Translations under genes and position numbers: made by a program
The notes under the pieces: model-generated
Seen by the model: the letters and a program-made list of their open reading frames with translations, nothing else
Database searches by the model: none
What the model was told of the DNA's origin: nothing
Shown here: positions 13,349 to 25,260 of the stretch, in pieces
Layout of the letters: each line of letters starts with the position of its first letter
How positions within the stretch are numbered: position 1 is the first letter of the stretch
NCBI GenBank assembly: GCA_021397835.1
Contig: JAJFZO010000094.1
Span: 10,702,001 to 10,766,000, forward strand
Direction: 5' to 3'
Origin: Moringa oleifera
Lineage: Eukaryota > Streptophyta > Magnoliopsida > Brassicales > Moringaceae
Length of the DNA stretch: 64,000 nt

Positions 13349-13402
13349 CTCTCTAGCTCCTTCCTTCATGTACGCAACTCTCCCACTCGATCGCAGACGG
13401 AA

Positions 13403-13891
13403 ATGGCTGCTGCTAGGGCATTCAAGCTCCTAAGTGTCAGTCTCTTCTTAATCTTCGCTCTCCTCGTATCCCTCCACTCTCGAGTAGTCCTGTCTTCTGC
13501 CGTCGTCGAAGATTTCATCCTCGACGAAGAAGATGATGATATCTACATTCTTGACAAAAGGCCCGGGGGATTCGGATCGAGAAGCCGTCTTCTGGCACGT
13601 TACGTGGTGAAGAAAGGTGACAGATGCGATCCTAAAGGTTACAATAACAAATGCAAGGGAGTGGCAGCCAACGACGGCACCAGCCTCCTCTACTGCTGCA
13701 AGAACCATTGCCGCAACGTCCTCCGGGACGAGAACAACTGCGGCCGGTGCGGCTTCAAGTGCAAGTACGGGCAGCGGTGCTGCGGTGGAGTCTGCACCAA
13801 CGTCCTTTCCAATGCTAGCCACTGTGGAAAGTGCGATAGGAAGTGCCCCTATGGGTTCCGGTGCGAGTACGGCTCATGTGGGTATGCTTAA
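13403..13891 (+). CDS. GRI: STIG1-family cysteine-rich secreted protein, GRIM REAPER-like
   Basis: Single-exon gene for 162 residues. STIG1 proteins are secreted and cysteine-rich. Arabidopsis GRI is processed to a short peptide by metacaspase-9 and perceived by the receptor kinase PRK5 in superoxide-induced cell death. A hydrophobic signal peptide spans about residues 7-32. An acidic stretch (DEEDDD, residues 41-46) follows, then a basic linker with RSRLLAR, then the STIG1 domain with 16 cysteines from residue 75 to 159, including paired CC at 98-99 and 126-127. One N-glycosylation sequon (NAS) is at 137. The protein ends CGYA; STIG1 proteins commonly end in CSYA. The GRI assignment rests partly on position between DRP5A and the S4-domain gene, as in Arabidopsis. 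Coding GC is much higher than in the flanks. Confidence 0.9.
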   Translation: MAAARAFKLLSVSLFLIFALLVSLHSRVVLSSAVVEDFILDEEDDDIYILDKRPGGFGSRSRLLARYVVKKGDRCDPKGYNNKCKGVAANDGTSLLYCCKNHCRNVLRDENNCGRCGFKCKYGQRCCGGVCTNVLSNASHCGKCDRKCPYGFRCEYGSCGYA

Positions 13892-14386
13892 TTAAATTAA
13901 GTTTTATAGTTAATTCAATAATTAGAAAAGATTAACATATATATATATATAATATGGTGTATGTAGACCCAAGTTTATATATTGTACCAATACATATAGT
14001 TTATGAACAATAAACAGAAGGCCTGCCTGTTAAGGTACTTCTAATTAAGCTATTATAATAACAATGATCTTAATTAATAAAGATTAAACTTTTCTTTTTA
14101 CCTGTAATTAAATTAATTAAAAGTATTATTGTTTTTGCATTTTTTTTCCTTTTTTGTGGACTTTGGGTTTTTATTTTTCTACAAAGATTACATTATCCTT
14201 ATTCAAATTTTTAAAGTTTCTTCTTTTCGAGTTTATGATATAGAATGAATACGCAAAGGGATCCTGTTTTGGATGAATTTTCAAAATTAAAAAATATATA
14301 TAGGTAATATTAATGATATATGAATTAATTTTATTTCAAAATTCAAAATTAAAAAATAAAGATTAAACATCTCATCTGTCTGAATC
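13892..14386. other. Convergent 3' region between GRI-like and S4-domain genes
   Basis: About 495 bp of AT-rich DNA between two stop codons facing each other. It contains an (AT)n run at 13937-13950 and AATAAA-like signals (for example AACAATAAAC near 14010) that may serve as polyadenylation signals. No gene is seen. Confidence 0.6.
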
Positions 14387-17300
14387 TTAGACGTACCGGA
14401 TGAGCTCAACAGCAAACTTTCCTTTCCTGGTAGAATTTATTTCTCCAATCTGAACAAGAAGAAGGCATAAAAAATCAGGAATTCTTAGCTGATTTACATC
14501 AACATTTGATCATGAAGTTACATGTTGAATTCAATGACTCACCTTCAGTCTTCCTTTACCACTAACAGAGACAATATCTCCAGTTTTCAGAATGGTTCCG
14601 TTCTTCGTAACAGTGAACCAGTTGACTCTTACATCCCCATTACTACAAGGATAGAAAATTTTAAGCACCCTTTCTTGCTTGAAATTCTTAAGACACCCTC
14701 TGCATACCAAGAAACCAAGAGATCTGTTCTATGTAACCAGACCATGCCATACCTGATCAAAGCAACCAGTTTTGATCTGGAAATCTTGAACCCTGCACTA
14801 GCCAGGGCATCCACCCTTAGTGATGCCTCTACAGTTTTGAATGATTTAGTCCTGAGAAGTGCAAATATGACAAGAAGTCACTGGCTGACAGTCAGGTGAT
14901 AACAGGAACTAGACAACAGAGATCACCAGTGCCCTTGTCTGTACCTTGGTGGTTCATATTTGAGTGCAAATAATGGTATCTTTGCACAAGAGACTCGAAC
15001 ATTACCAACCTGAGAAAGAATTATTCATCACAAGAAGAAATCGAACAGGATTAGGGGGTGTTTTGTACTGGGAGCATTAAAACCCTGTGGCCTATAGCAA
15101 TATGGAGCATACCCCGCTCCTGTTTCATCTGCAGCATCACGATTTTAAGGTAAGCCAGGGTTTCATTACATGGAAAGAAGTCTTCCAACGATTTGAGGTT
15201 ATGTAAGAATTTACAATCTTTTTCACCCCAAAAAGACGCAATCTCAACTATAGGTAATACGCAAAACAGGCAACATGGGATAGGAAAACTCTATTTGGTA
15301 CAATAATATTAGTCAAACTAAACAAAAACAACAACCAAGAAGCAATTCATATGGCTATATGAAGTTGTATTCGAGAGTATTATGAACTGATCTTCGCTAA
15401 CTAAGTGAAAAAGAAGATAATATTTAGAAACTAGATCTTGATTGAAAAATGTTGCGTAATCTCAGGAAGGAATTATCACCTTGTCGAGAGATGATATGAG
15501 GAACTCAACAAGTTCTGGAACAATCAGGACTTGAGCACCTTTTTCTTCCTGGAAATAATTAAAATCAAGCGAGAAGTAAGGAGGGTTAGGGCTAGAGAAT
15601 TAAAGGCAACTGAATAGTAAGAAGCAGTAAAGAAATGGATTGGAAAAAATGCTCCCGGTAAAGTTTGATGGGTTATGGTTATATTAAATATTACAGTACC
15701 AGAATAATTTCAGAAACATGATCAGGCAATGTGCATGTTTGCAGCAAGCATTGAACAAAGGCAAGGCGACTCAATCAACCGTCAGTACTGATTAAGTCGT
15801 TAAACAGATTGTTAGAATCAGCTCAGAAACATTTCGTGGGAAGGAATTCCGAAAAAGAAAAATGGCCTCTTCGATGATGAATTTGAATTCCAAGTCCTCA
15901 TTTCTACACCCACATTCATTAATTAAGAAACCTAGAAGAGTACTGAATAACATGTAAATGATACCTGCAAGATAATGTCCCCAAGCTTCTCCCTAGAAAT
16001 CCCTGTACCGAGAATTGCACCAAGGAAATCACCATGAGAACAAGGCTCAAATCTGAAGTTTCCTGTGATACTAGAAGACAATAGGACAATCAGAAATATA
16101 CAACGAAAAGCTTAAAAAAGAAATAAACCCAGGACTTTGCAGTAGTTTCTGAAAGGTAAAGGTAGATATGACTGACCTCAAGGCTGCAACTACATCTGGA
16201 TCACTAGTCAATACATCTGAGGGTCCAACTGAAATCCTGCAACGCTCAGCCTAGAAGATTTGGAAGACACATTATGTAAAATCAGGCAAATTTGTCCATC
16301 AAACCAAAATAAATTACAAGTCATTCTGCTTAACCTGAGGATATCCTCCCTGAGCAATAGCTTTGACATCAGCTAGTTTTTCCAGCACTTGCATTGACTC
16401 CTTCACAATTGGTGGAATCAGAAAATCTGTATGGCTGACTTCTCTTCTTGACACTGCTCGTCTACCCTACAACAAGCATATGAAAATAACAAAATAGGGG
16501 CAGGACAGGGAGGAAAGAAGAAGAAGAAGAACCATTTTTATCACTCACTGATGAACAGGCCTAATATCATTTCAACTTGTCCAACAGTCACAACACCTTT
16601 GTTCTAAATAAAGTAAAGAAATATTCAAAAGAGAATCATGTAGATTTTGCTAATTACCGAAGGCAGATATAATTTGAAAACATACACGGCAAAGTAAGGA
16701 AAATACCATCTCAAGAATTTGCTTCACTTCGTCAGCTGTTTTTTCGTCTCCTACTCCTTTAGGTAAAATGTCAACATCTCCCTTCATGGCTTGTGACAAA
16801 TGACACATTCCTGAAGCTGCACTCACAACACATAAATACCAGTCATTGGATGTGAAATTAAACGCCCAACTTGTTCACTAGTAAACTCACTTAGGTAACA
16901 TTTAGGTCTAGCATACACAAAATACCAAAAGTTTCCTGCAAGACTTTTATATTACAGCTAACTCCCCAGGCCATAGGCAGTCACTTTCGTACTAAAGAAT
17001 AAGGTTTAAGCCAAAGGTTTATGTTGGAATCACCAGCTATTTCATATATTCAACATAATGGACAGATTACCTGATTCATATAATCTGGGTTTGCTAATAA
17101 AAAGTCAGTGAGCCTAGCAATGAAAATAAGAAGCCTATCTATCTAGATCTTTTCTATTTTCTTTCCCCCTGAGGCCAATAAAAGAAGGGTAGTTCAGTGA
17201 ACAGGATCAGGGCCCTTATTGACAATGAACAAACGTGAACAAGCTACTCAGCAAGCTAAACATGAGCTATTTGGAAGAATTCAGTTCCTTTGATAGCCTT

Positions 17301-18059
17301 AGCACTTTCTTTTTTGATCATGATACCTTAGCACCTTCAAGAATAAAAGCCATCATGTATAAATCTACAATGTTTCTCTATTTCTTCAGAACTGGAAAGT
17401 TCAATTGAGTAACTCATTGCAGTAACTTCTCATTGCCCCTACAGGGTTTTGCTTATGACCACTGACTTCACCAGTTTCAGCTAAGTTAACTACCCTAGTC
17501 GTGTACAAACAGAAGAAATCATAATGTTAATAAAGAAAACTTATTTCCAACAACAATTGAGAAACAGCCAATACAATCCAAAAAAGATGTCCAATTTCTG
17601 TTTCTGTGTTGTTTTTATCAAGTTTGAAACTCAATTTGCACACCATTTGTCACATATATATGCATTTTAGATTAATGGGTATTCATGAAAACACAAAATC
17701 AATGAAAAAGCAACAATAATCCACAAAACAGATGACAAATATATACAAAAGGTGACATGGAGACCGAATACATCACATGATTATGTAATTCGGAATAGTG
17801 AGTATCTCTAACTAGACAAAACCCCATAGAAGCAACACAAATAGAAGCAAAAGCAATATATCTAGAAATGAAAAGCACAATAGACATATATGCAAATCAT
17901 TTGTTAACCTGAATGTCCCAGTGGATACTTCACGCCAAGAAAGCGAAAGGAACCACAGAAAAAGTGGTTCTTGTCGTTCGTGTGAGGAGGAAGACAAGCT
18001 GTAAAAGCCCGGAAAGCTCTTCTCAGAACCCACGGTGCAGCGAAGCTGGTGGCAGCCAT
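14387..18059 (-). CDS. Organellar S4-domain RNA-binding protein (YlmH-like), 10 exons
   Basis: Matches the plant S4-domain protein of the At1g53120 type, related to bacterial and cyanobacterial YlmH, which binds RNA; the plant proteins are predicted to act in plastids or mitochondria. Exons (minus): 17909-18059, 16707-16816, 16335-16466, 16177-16250, 15965-16070, 15480-15548, 14945-15009, 14753-14851, 14543-14642, 14387-14449. All splice sites are GT-AG and phases agree, giving 322 residues. The N terminus after MAATSFAAPWVLRRAFRAFT is basic and hydrophobic like a transit peptide. The YlmH-type region includes AQGGYPQAERCRISVG and SREKLGDIILQEEKGAQ. The S4 domain at about residues 247-305 has LRVDALASAGFKISRSK and ends SVSGKGRLK. 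The start at 18059 is chosen; an in-frame ATG at 18101 would add 14 residues. Intron 1 is 1.1 kb with no other gene. Confidence 0.92.
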
Positions 18060-19739
18060 AGCCACTGTATTGTGCCAGTCAATCGGTGGCCCAGAATGCA
18101 TCGAGAATGCGAGCGAAGTTGAGCTCCGGTTTAAACCCGATTACTCAGTTAAACTCCGGTCGATCTAATTCTCCCATGTCGGCACTAGAAAATCAACCTT
18201 TTTCCCTGGATATGTCCGCACTTTGAAAATTGAAAATTTTAATTATCAAAATTAAATATCATCTCCTTAAAAACTAATAATATATATCAATATTACTCAT
18301 TAAAACTAATAATATATATCAATATCATTTAAAACCTTGAGTTTAACGCTCTCTCTCCAATCAAACATTGACTTTCAAAATGTATCCAAACAGACCATAA
18401 TTTATTGATTTTGTCTAAATTAAACTTGACTCAAAATAATTATAAAAAATTAATAAGCTTTTTCTTGTCAAAAATGACTAAAAACTTATCAAATAGATTT
18501 GACACTTTATTTTAATATTATTCCTCAAATTTGAAATTTTTTTTAACTAATTCACTATTTTTTATGAATTTTTTAAATTTTTGATGGTATATTTTTTAAG
18601 AAAAATATTTTTAGTACTTAAAAATTTTTAAATTTTTTTATAATGATAACTTAAATATTTTATTACATCCATAAAAAGTTATAAGTCAAAATTCGTTGTA
18701 AAATCTCTTTAATTTGAATATTTTTAATATTTAAATTTTTCAACGAGGTTCAATTTTAACAAAATTAAAATACTAAGACTTGTTTGGATACTTTTTAAAA
18801 GGAAAGATTTGATTGGTGAGAGAGGATAAAATTTAAAGTTTTAAATGACATTTACCCAAATAATTATCAAAACTAAATAAAATAAATAATAATAAATTGT
18901 TGGTACTTACATGATTAAGAATAATGCTTTATTTACAAGCAAATTGTATTTATCACCAGCATTATGCTACAATTTTGTCAAGAGATTTTTTTTTTTCCTG
19001 TTTCTCTTAAGTAAGAGATGCAGAGCATAGCAGAAACTGAAGAAAACACAAAGCATGGAATCACATATAAGTTCTTCGAGGTAAGTCCTTCAATTACATT
19101 CACAGATCACAAACTGATTGAGCAGATAGTCAAGAGCGAAGGACACAAGCTGCAGAAAGTAGTTAAACCAAGCAAAAGCAGCAGATCATCAAGATTCCAA
19201 ATGAGAATTCAGAAGGGTGTTTGGCCAAAATGGATTAAACCTCTAGTCAGAATGCAAAACTATAATAACCAACAAAGGAGCTTACCTGAACCAAAATGCC
19301 CATTTCTACAGGATTACCTAATGCGGGGACAGGCACAATTTTACAAAGCAATAGTTGTCAACCATGCATCTCAACATGAACTTGTCCATAGTAGCAACCA
19401 TATGGCAGTCCATCGCCATATGTTACAATTCTCATCATCAAATAAACTCCTAAATAACCGTAAGAACACTGAAAATTATCTGTAAAGCAACAATTCTAAT
19501 AGCAGCATGAAATTTGCAGTCAAAATTCCAAAAATACATTCAACAAGACGGACCAATTATGCAGATTCCAGCTCAGAAAATATTTAAAACTGAACAACCG
19601 ACAACATTATGAGATTCGTGTCCATCCGTCCAGAGGATGAAAAGAACGAAATTAACTTCATTTTGTCACTAGAGACCTACTCACTAGCAAGCTCATCAAC
19701 TAGAAAATTGTTCATTAACTCCTGTATGTCATTCTAGAT
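18060..19739. other. Spacer between the S4-domain gene and PPI
   Basis: The first 120 bp are the S4 gene promoter and leader side. Positions 18230-18900 are AT-rich and include a copy of the dispersed AT-rich repeat. From 18960 the base composition is more balanced, with one 155-codon plus-strand frame (19018-19485), then the probable PPI 3' UTR up to 19740 on the minus strand. Confidence 0.55.
19018..19485 (+). CDS. Possible small ORF of unknown function (155 codons)
   Basis: An ATG-started frame of 155 codons lies antisense and downstream of PPI. The product is rich in Ser, Lys, His and Gln with no recognised domain, signal or membrane segment. A good splice-donor-like GAG|GTAAGT sits at 19078-19086, so it could equally be part of a spliced noncoding transcript. 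Nothing in the conserved neighbourhood predicts a gene here. It may be chance or a relic. Confidence 0.2.
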   Translation: MQSIAETEENTKHGITYKFFEVSPSITFTDHKLIEQIVKSEGHKLQKVVKPSKSSRSSRFQMRIQKGVWPKWIKPLVRMQNYNNQQRSLPEPKCPFLQDYLMRGQAQFYKAIVVNHASQHELVHSSNHMAVHRHMLQFSSSNKLLNNRKNTENYL

Positions 19740-22700
19740 TCACTCCTTTAGAATGTAGAAGTAAGCAGGCACTACAAGCATCAGAACTACCAAAGCTGCA
19801 GCAGCAATCCATGCCCAATAATTGGTTGACTTTTTGCGCTTGAGGATTGCTCTTGGAACAGCCTCAGGACCTTTGGCTCGACTCCTGTGCCTAACTGACT
19901 TCTCCTTTTGGATTTTCTCCTTCTCAACTTTCGTCACTGCAGCAGGAGCCTCAACATTACCCTCAACCTTCTCTGCTTCTGAAGCCTCCGCAGGTGTTTC
20001 GGTTGTTTCCTCAGAATCTGTAGAAGTGGGGTTAGTAGCAGCCTTCTTCTTAGCTTTCTTTTCACGCTCCTGAAATAAATGCAAAGGGAAACTGTGTCAT
20101 TTTTTACTCCAAACTAGTCAATGAGTTGTTAATCTGCATTGATAAATAAGTAAATTAATCATTTCCTTCAGCTTCTTCTCAGCTTCCTTTTGAGCTCGTA
20201 TAGCTGCTTTAGCAGCAGCTTTCTCAGCTAATTTTTTCTTCCTTTCCAAGGCTATCTTAGCTTTTGCCAGTTCCTCTTCTCTCTTCATCTCCTTCAACTT
20301 TGCAGCATCAATAACTTTTTCTGCAGGAGCAGGATCCTTTGGCAGCTTTTCCAACCCACTGATCTCCTCATCTGCATCATTACCTCGCTCAGAAGTGTAT
20401 TTAGAATCTTTTACTTTCTTACTCACTTCCTTCTGAACCTTTTGGACAACCGGAGGATCTGCTTGAGGAGAGGATTTGGCATCTTCTTTTGCCCGTTTTA
20501 CACCAGCTTTTGGCAATGCCTCAGTTTCAGCGGGCAGTGGGGCCTCTGGCGCCAACAGCGGCTTCTCACCAGGGTTCCTAATCCGTCCATCCCTGCTCAA
20601 TTGTCGACTATCCAGTGATGGCAAAATCCTTTTCTCATAATCATCCCGGAAGGCCTTCTTATCATTCCAGAGGGACATGAACTTCTCAACCTAATGAAAA
20701 CGATCAAATGTGAAAGATAAAAATGCAGCTCCACTTTTAAATTGCACACACACATAATGAAAGGTAACTAAACTAGTTCATCGAACCTCAGCATGCGAAA
20801 GTTCCTCAAGATCCTTTATATTAGTATTTGCAGCCAATTCTCTGGCTTTGTTCAAGACTCTTCGGCTTTGGTAAAAGTGAGCATTCTGCAAAACAGACAA
20901 TTTAGTCATAACATATTCGCAATATTGTGCATCTCTATAAAAGTAAGAGTCAAGGAAGCTCTAAAGGTACCTTTTCATACTGGTAAAACAATTCTGTACA
21001 TGCAAAACTACATACAAGTGAGGTGCACGGTGCACGGTGCACATGAGCAATCATAAAATTTGCAGGAATAAAATCATAGTAGACAGTGTAAAGTGGAAAT
21101 TATTTTGACAGTGAGCAAGTTACATTTTTAGCTAGTGTCTTTTGCCTCAACCTCGGATGCTCTTTCTTTCCTTTTTTTATATAAGAATTACCAAAATCTT
21201 AAAACATACAATTTGCAACAGAAAACCTGGAGGCATAAACCATGCTACATGTATATGTACATGTTTTTTCAGAGGAAGGGAAAAGGGAGGGGTTTGAAGT
21301 AGGTCCATGCATGTGTAACGCCTTCTGTGCATTCCTTTTAGACTTGTCAAATCCTTAATCACAGGCACGCTTGAATCCTTTTTCACTAGTCTCTTGCGCC
21401 TCAAATTCTCTCTTTCTCTTATACAAAGGATATGCAACTGATTTACATGTTAGTCTCTTGCTTCAATGCACAAAGACCAAAATCTTGAGAACCAGGACCC
21501 AGAAATAAAACAACCGAGCCAACTTGCATGCTGAGGCAAAGGGGAAGCATACATAAATCGATGAATGTGTTAGTTTGTGTGCATTCCTTTCAGACTTACA
21601 AAAATCTTTGACCTGAGACCAATATGAACTACTTAGGAAAACAGGTGTGGGACAAAGCTTCAAGGCGGAATGGAAACCCAACCAACTTTAAGCTGTAGAT
21701 TGTTACTGAAGATATATTACAGAGTTTCAAATATGCTAAACATTTGATTATTTAATGTATTTCTATATTTCAATTATGTTATAAAAAACTACCATTTCAA
21801 GTAAGTCCAGGTTGGCCATTGGACAACTACAATCCAACTTAATTGGTAATAACACCTCCACCTTCCTATTCCTCTAAGGTTCAAGCTGTAATGCCCCTAA
21901 CTCGTTCAGCTGCTTTGAAGATTTTTACTGATAATTCTCCAACTTATAGCTACAAAGAACAGGCTTATAGTTAAAAGGAAGGCGAAAACAGTAAAAACAT
22001 ATTTAGACAGATAAGAAATCAAATTGCTAAACAGAAGACGCACAACAATTGGAACCCTTCAAAAAATCAACTAAGGATATGCATCATTAAGTGAAAGGTG
22101 GGTACCGCTTCATCAGAAAGCTTTCTCAGTTCCCGAATGGTCTCAAAGGCTTTGTCTCTCTTCTCAGTCACAGCATCCTTCTCTTTCTTCAAAGTTTCAA
22201 TCTCATTGTCTATTGCTTTCCGTCTTTCTTCCAGGCGATTAATCTTTGCAGTGATCGCCTGGTACTCCTTCCTTACTCCGTCCAAGTCAACACCCATAAG
22301 CTACAATGATATAAATATAGAGTAAATGTTAGATATATCTGAATATGATCAAAGCTTGTGATAACTGCAGGGAAGCTGGTGAAGAAACAAGCTCCAAAAG
22401 ACACAAGTTCAAATGTGAATATCTTACTTTAACCTGGTCTTGAATGGCTTCTTTCTGGCCCAAAGAGTCCTGAATCTTCGATCTCATTGCAGCATTAGCT
22501 ACAACCTTCTCCCTTGTCCCTTCAAGCTGCTTGATTTCTCTAAGAAGTTGCTTCTCCTCGGCCAGTGGGATGCTCTCATGTTGGATACGAAACTGCAAGC
22601 TATGTATCTGCATTCACCATTGCCAATCAGAGACCAGAAAGTAAAGAAGTCAAATCAATTCCATATTTGATGAATTCTAAAGTTATTTAGTGCATGAAGT

Positions 22701-24068
22701 TGAATCATACAATATCATTGAGCTCCTCCTCAGATGAGCATATGCCACCATAGTTTGAGGTGCGAAGCTTGCCCAGAGCCTGCTGCAGAGGTTCCATTTC
22801 CTTTTTCTTCTCATCCAAAATTGCTTTAAATTCCTTGCGTTCATTTCTCAAGGAGAACAACTGACCACTTAACTCCGCTCTATCAGCCTACAAAAGAAAA
22901 GAAAAGGCTATTCATTCTTTGGTTCTAGTTTATTTCTTATAACTTCCATAGATAATTGGTTCAACATACTGAAAATTCATATATGGAACCAGCATTTAAT
23001 GTACTAGTTTAGAAATCTTATTAAAAAAATGCATAAATATAATACATTTCCAAGAACTGCCCTCACCAACAATCATAGTTTAAGGTCACTTATTTGTCAT
23101 AGAAAGCAATTTGATATAAATATATGATTTCATTAACAATCTAATCCTAAGACACAATGGGTCGCCAACAGAGTTCAGCTCAAACAACCTCTTCCCCCAT
23201 GATAGTTTAGGGAGGGTAGGGCCAAAGATTGAATTTTGCTAAGAAGCATGAGATCACTTCTCTCACTCATATTGCATTATAAAGTACCTAACTTTGAAAA
23301 GCTCTCCCATTTTCTCAGTTTTAAATTTGCATTACAAAGATATCCTAGGTACCTATGTATTTTTCTAGGACGTTAACTTTTGGGTCTCTAAACCAGTGTC
23401 CACCTGCAGATTGATCATATCTACTCTTTCAATTGCACCACATTCCTTCCAAGGAGGAAAAGAAAGACTCGGATCCAATCAACAATACCAACATCAGTAA
23501 GTCAAACAAGATAATCACACTTCTTGAAGCATGAAAAGTTACGGGAAGTGAAGGGCTTCTTTATGGTCCAGACGTTTCCCCCAACATTTGTAGTAATAAG
23601 TAACATCCTAGAGCATTGACACACTGGTAAAAAATATGATATCTTTGTAGGTTTGGATATGTTAAAAATGGGAATGCTATACCACAGGTAAATGCGCTTA
23701 AAGGCCTTCGGACTTACCTTCTTTGCTTTCAAGTCCTCATTAATTTGAAACCAGGCCTGATTCCTCCTCTCAACCTCTTTGTCAGCCTGATCGATTTTGG
23801 CTTTTATTTTAGGATCATCATACGGTCGGTGCCTGACAAAATAGAAGGAGTGAATCTTCCTAGGTGCGGGCCATTCCTCAACTGCATCCTTGGGTGCTAC
23901 ATTACTCTCTTCTCCTTTGAGAGGCTCCTCCCCATGTGAACCAAATTTGATGGGCTCATTATGTCCCTGGTCCTGCTCCAGTTTTCCATTTTCCTTCTCG
24001 TGCAGAGGAGAGTTGTCAACTTCAGTTACAGCGCCCACAGTATCAAATCCCACAACCTCGACACCCAT
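19740..24068 (-). CDS. PPI: Proton pump interactor (PPI1/PPI2 family), 7 coding exons
   Basis: PPI proteins bind the regulatory C terminus of plasma-membrane H+-ATPase and increase its activity; they are ER- and plasma-membrane-associated through a C-terminal anchor. Coding exons (minus): 23718-24068, 22711-22887, 22428-22607, 22106-22300, 20787-20885, about 20163-20690, 19740-20069. With that sixth junction, frame is kept and the product is 619 residues, close to Arabidopsis PPI1 (612). Landmarks are KIHSFYFVRHRPYDDPKIKAK, FRIQHESIPLAEEKQLLREI, the VEKFMSLWNDKKAFRDDYE motif, a KKKLAEKAAAKAAIRAQKEAE coiled coil, and a final membrane segment after ILKRKKSTNYWAW. The start at 24068 gives MGVEVVGFD, as in the family; a TAG acceptor 5 nt upstream shows a leader intron. 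The donor of the last intron is not GT (see findings): without that splice, translation stops at 20118 and the anchor is lost. Confidence 0.93.
21022..21042. repeat. Three perfect copies of GGTGCAC
   Basis: A 7-bp unit containing the palindrome GTGCAC is repeated three times without change in a PPI intron. Confidence 0.85.
21135..21650. repeat. Degenerate direct repeat, ~255 bp unit, in a PPI intron
   Basis: Two units share GTCTCTTGCGCCTCAA-like starts (21135 and 21399) and a later match: GTGCATTCCTTTTAGACTTG near 21328 against GTGCATTCCTTTCAGACTTA near 21580. Spacing is about 250-265 bp. No coding content is seen. Confidence 0.65.
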
Positions 24069-24073
24069 TGAAT

Positions 24074-25260
24074 CTAACAAAGTAAAAGTTCAAAATCCTG
24101 TAGCACAAGGCAATTACAGACTATTGTGAATAAATATTCAAACAAGGCATTTCATAATCGAATCACAGATTGCAAACCACATATTTCAGTTTCAATTGTA
24201 AAATCGATCATATGCATCAATAAGCATACAGTTGCCGAATCAATTTAATACAATCATGACAATTTCAATCGTAACCGATGAAGGGAATAAGAGAGAAAGA
24301 TCTGCAGTCTTAAATCCTAGAAACAATATGGCAAGATCTTTCAACGAAGATCAACCAAACACATGAAATCATGAATATTTAATAGTTTCTTAAAGGGCAT
24401 GAGGAGCTACAAGCTCCATAAATCATTTATAAAAAAAGCAAAAACAAATAAACCCAGAAATGCAAAACAAATCCGGATACAAAAACTCAATTTTGCAATA
24501 ATAACAATGAAACATGAGCAGGTATTTAGTATATTCATTTGATCAGTCTAACCAAGGGCATGCACCTCAGAAAAATTGAGAGAAATTCATACAAATATAC
24601 AAATCTAGAACAGCAATATCTCTACGCCAATCACTAAGCCACAAAACCATACAGAAGACACCAAATCAGATCATAAAAATATGACTCTTACGAGATCAAA
24701 CCTATTCGAAAACCAAACGAAGCATTCAAAACCAAATCCAGTAGAAAAAGAGTTATCAAAAACTGACCGCAAACAAAAAGGAAAAACAACAACTGGTCAA
24801 TATATATACATCTACAGTCTTACACTACCTTCAATTATCAAGATCAACACAAATCAACAAAGAACAAGCAACCCCAAATGGAAAATCAAGGAATGATAAA
24901 GGAAATTGCCAAACCTACGACAGAAAGTACATAATACAAGGAGGAAAAAGTTCCACAAAGGAAAAAATAAAACTTATAAAGATGATTGTACCGATAGGAA
25001 AGCGAAAGGCAGACGCGAGAAGATAAGAGAAGACCCTTTAGAGAAAGGGCCCCTAAAGGTCGAGTTTTTGACGACAAAATATCCAGAAAAAGAAGGGTCA
25101 GATCTCAGTCTCCTTTTTCCCTTCTTGAAACGCAGAGAGCCGAAGAGACTTCCTCCCCTCAAGCGTTTCCTAATTTCAAGAGACAGAGTAGCTCAACTAT
25201 TTTTACTATTTGTCCATTTAGAGGGACAGAGAGAGAGAGAGAGATTTCAGGTCAGCAGAG
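24074..25260 (-). other. PPI 5' UTR exon and leader intron
   Basis: On the minus strand a CT-rich leader runs from about 25250 down to a donor-like CTATCG|GTACAA near 24990. The intron then extends to the TAG acceptor at about 24074, 5 nt before the ATG. A GA/CT microsatellite (25228-25244) lies at the start of the leader. Plus-strand frames here (24681-24896, 24906-25529) are antisense to this leader and rejected. Confidence 0.55.
25228..25244. repeat. (GA)n microsatellite
   Basis: AG dinucleotide run of 17 bp near the inferred PPI transcription start. Confidence 0.85.

Larger units (their letters stand above)
11960..13402. promoter_or_regulatory. Divergent intergenic promoter between DRP5A and the GRI-like gene
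   Basis: About 1.44 kb between two divergently transcribed starts. The middle (12180-12950) is AT-rich with parts of a dispersed repeat family. The flanks are more GC-rich: 11960-12180 is the DRP5A leader side, and 12960-13400 is the GRI side with two G-boxes and a TATA box. No gene is seen. Confidence 0.6.

Noticed and set aside
13448..13822. Minus-strand frame of 124 codons
   Set aside because: Shadow of the GC-rich GRI-like coding sequence; Ala/Val-rich with no domain.
18060..18101. Upstream in-frame ATG of the S4-domain gene
   Set aside because: Would add 14 residues that do not look like a transit peptide start; the downstream ATG gives MAATSFAAP. Not excluded.
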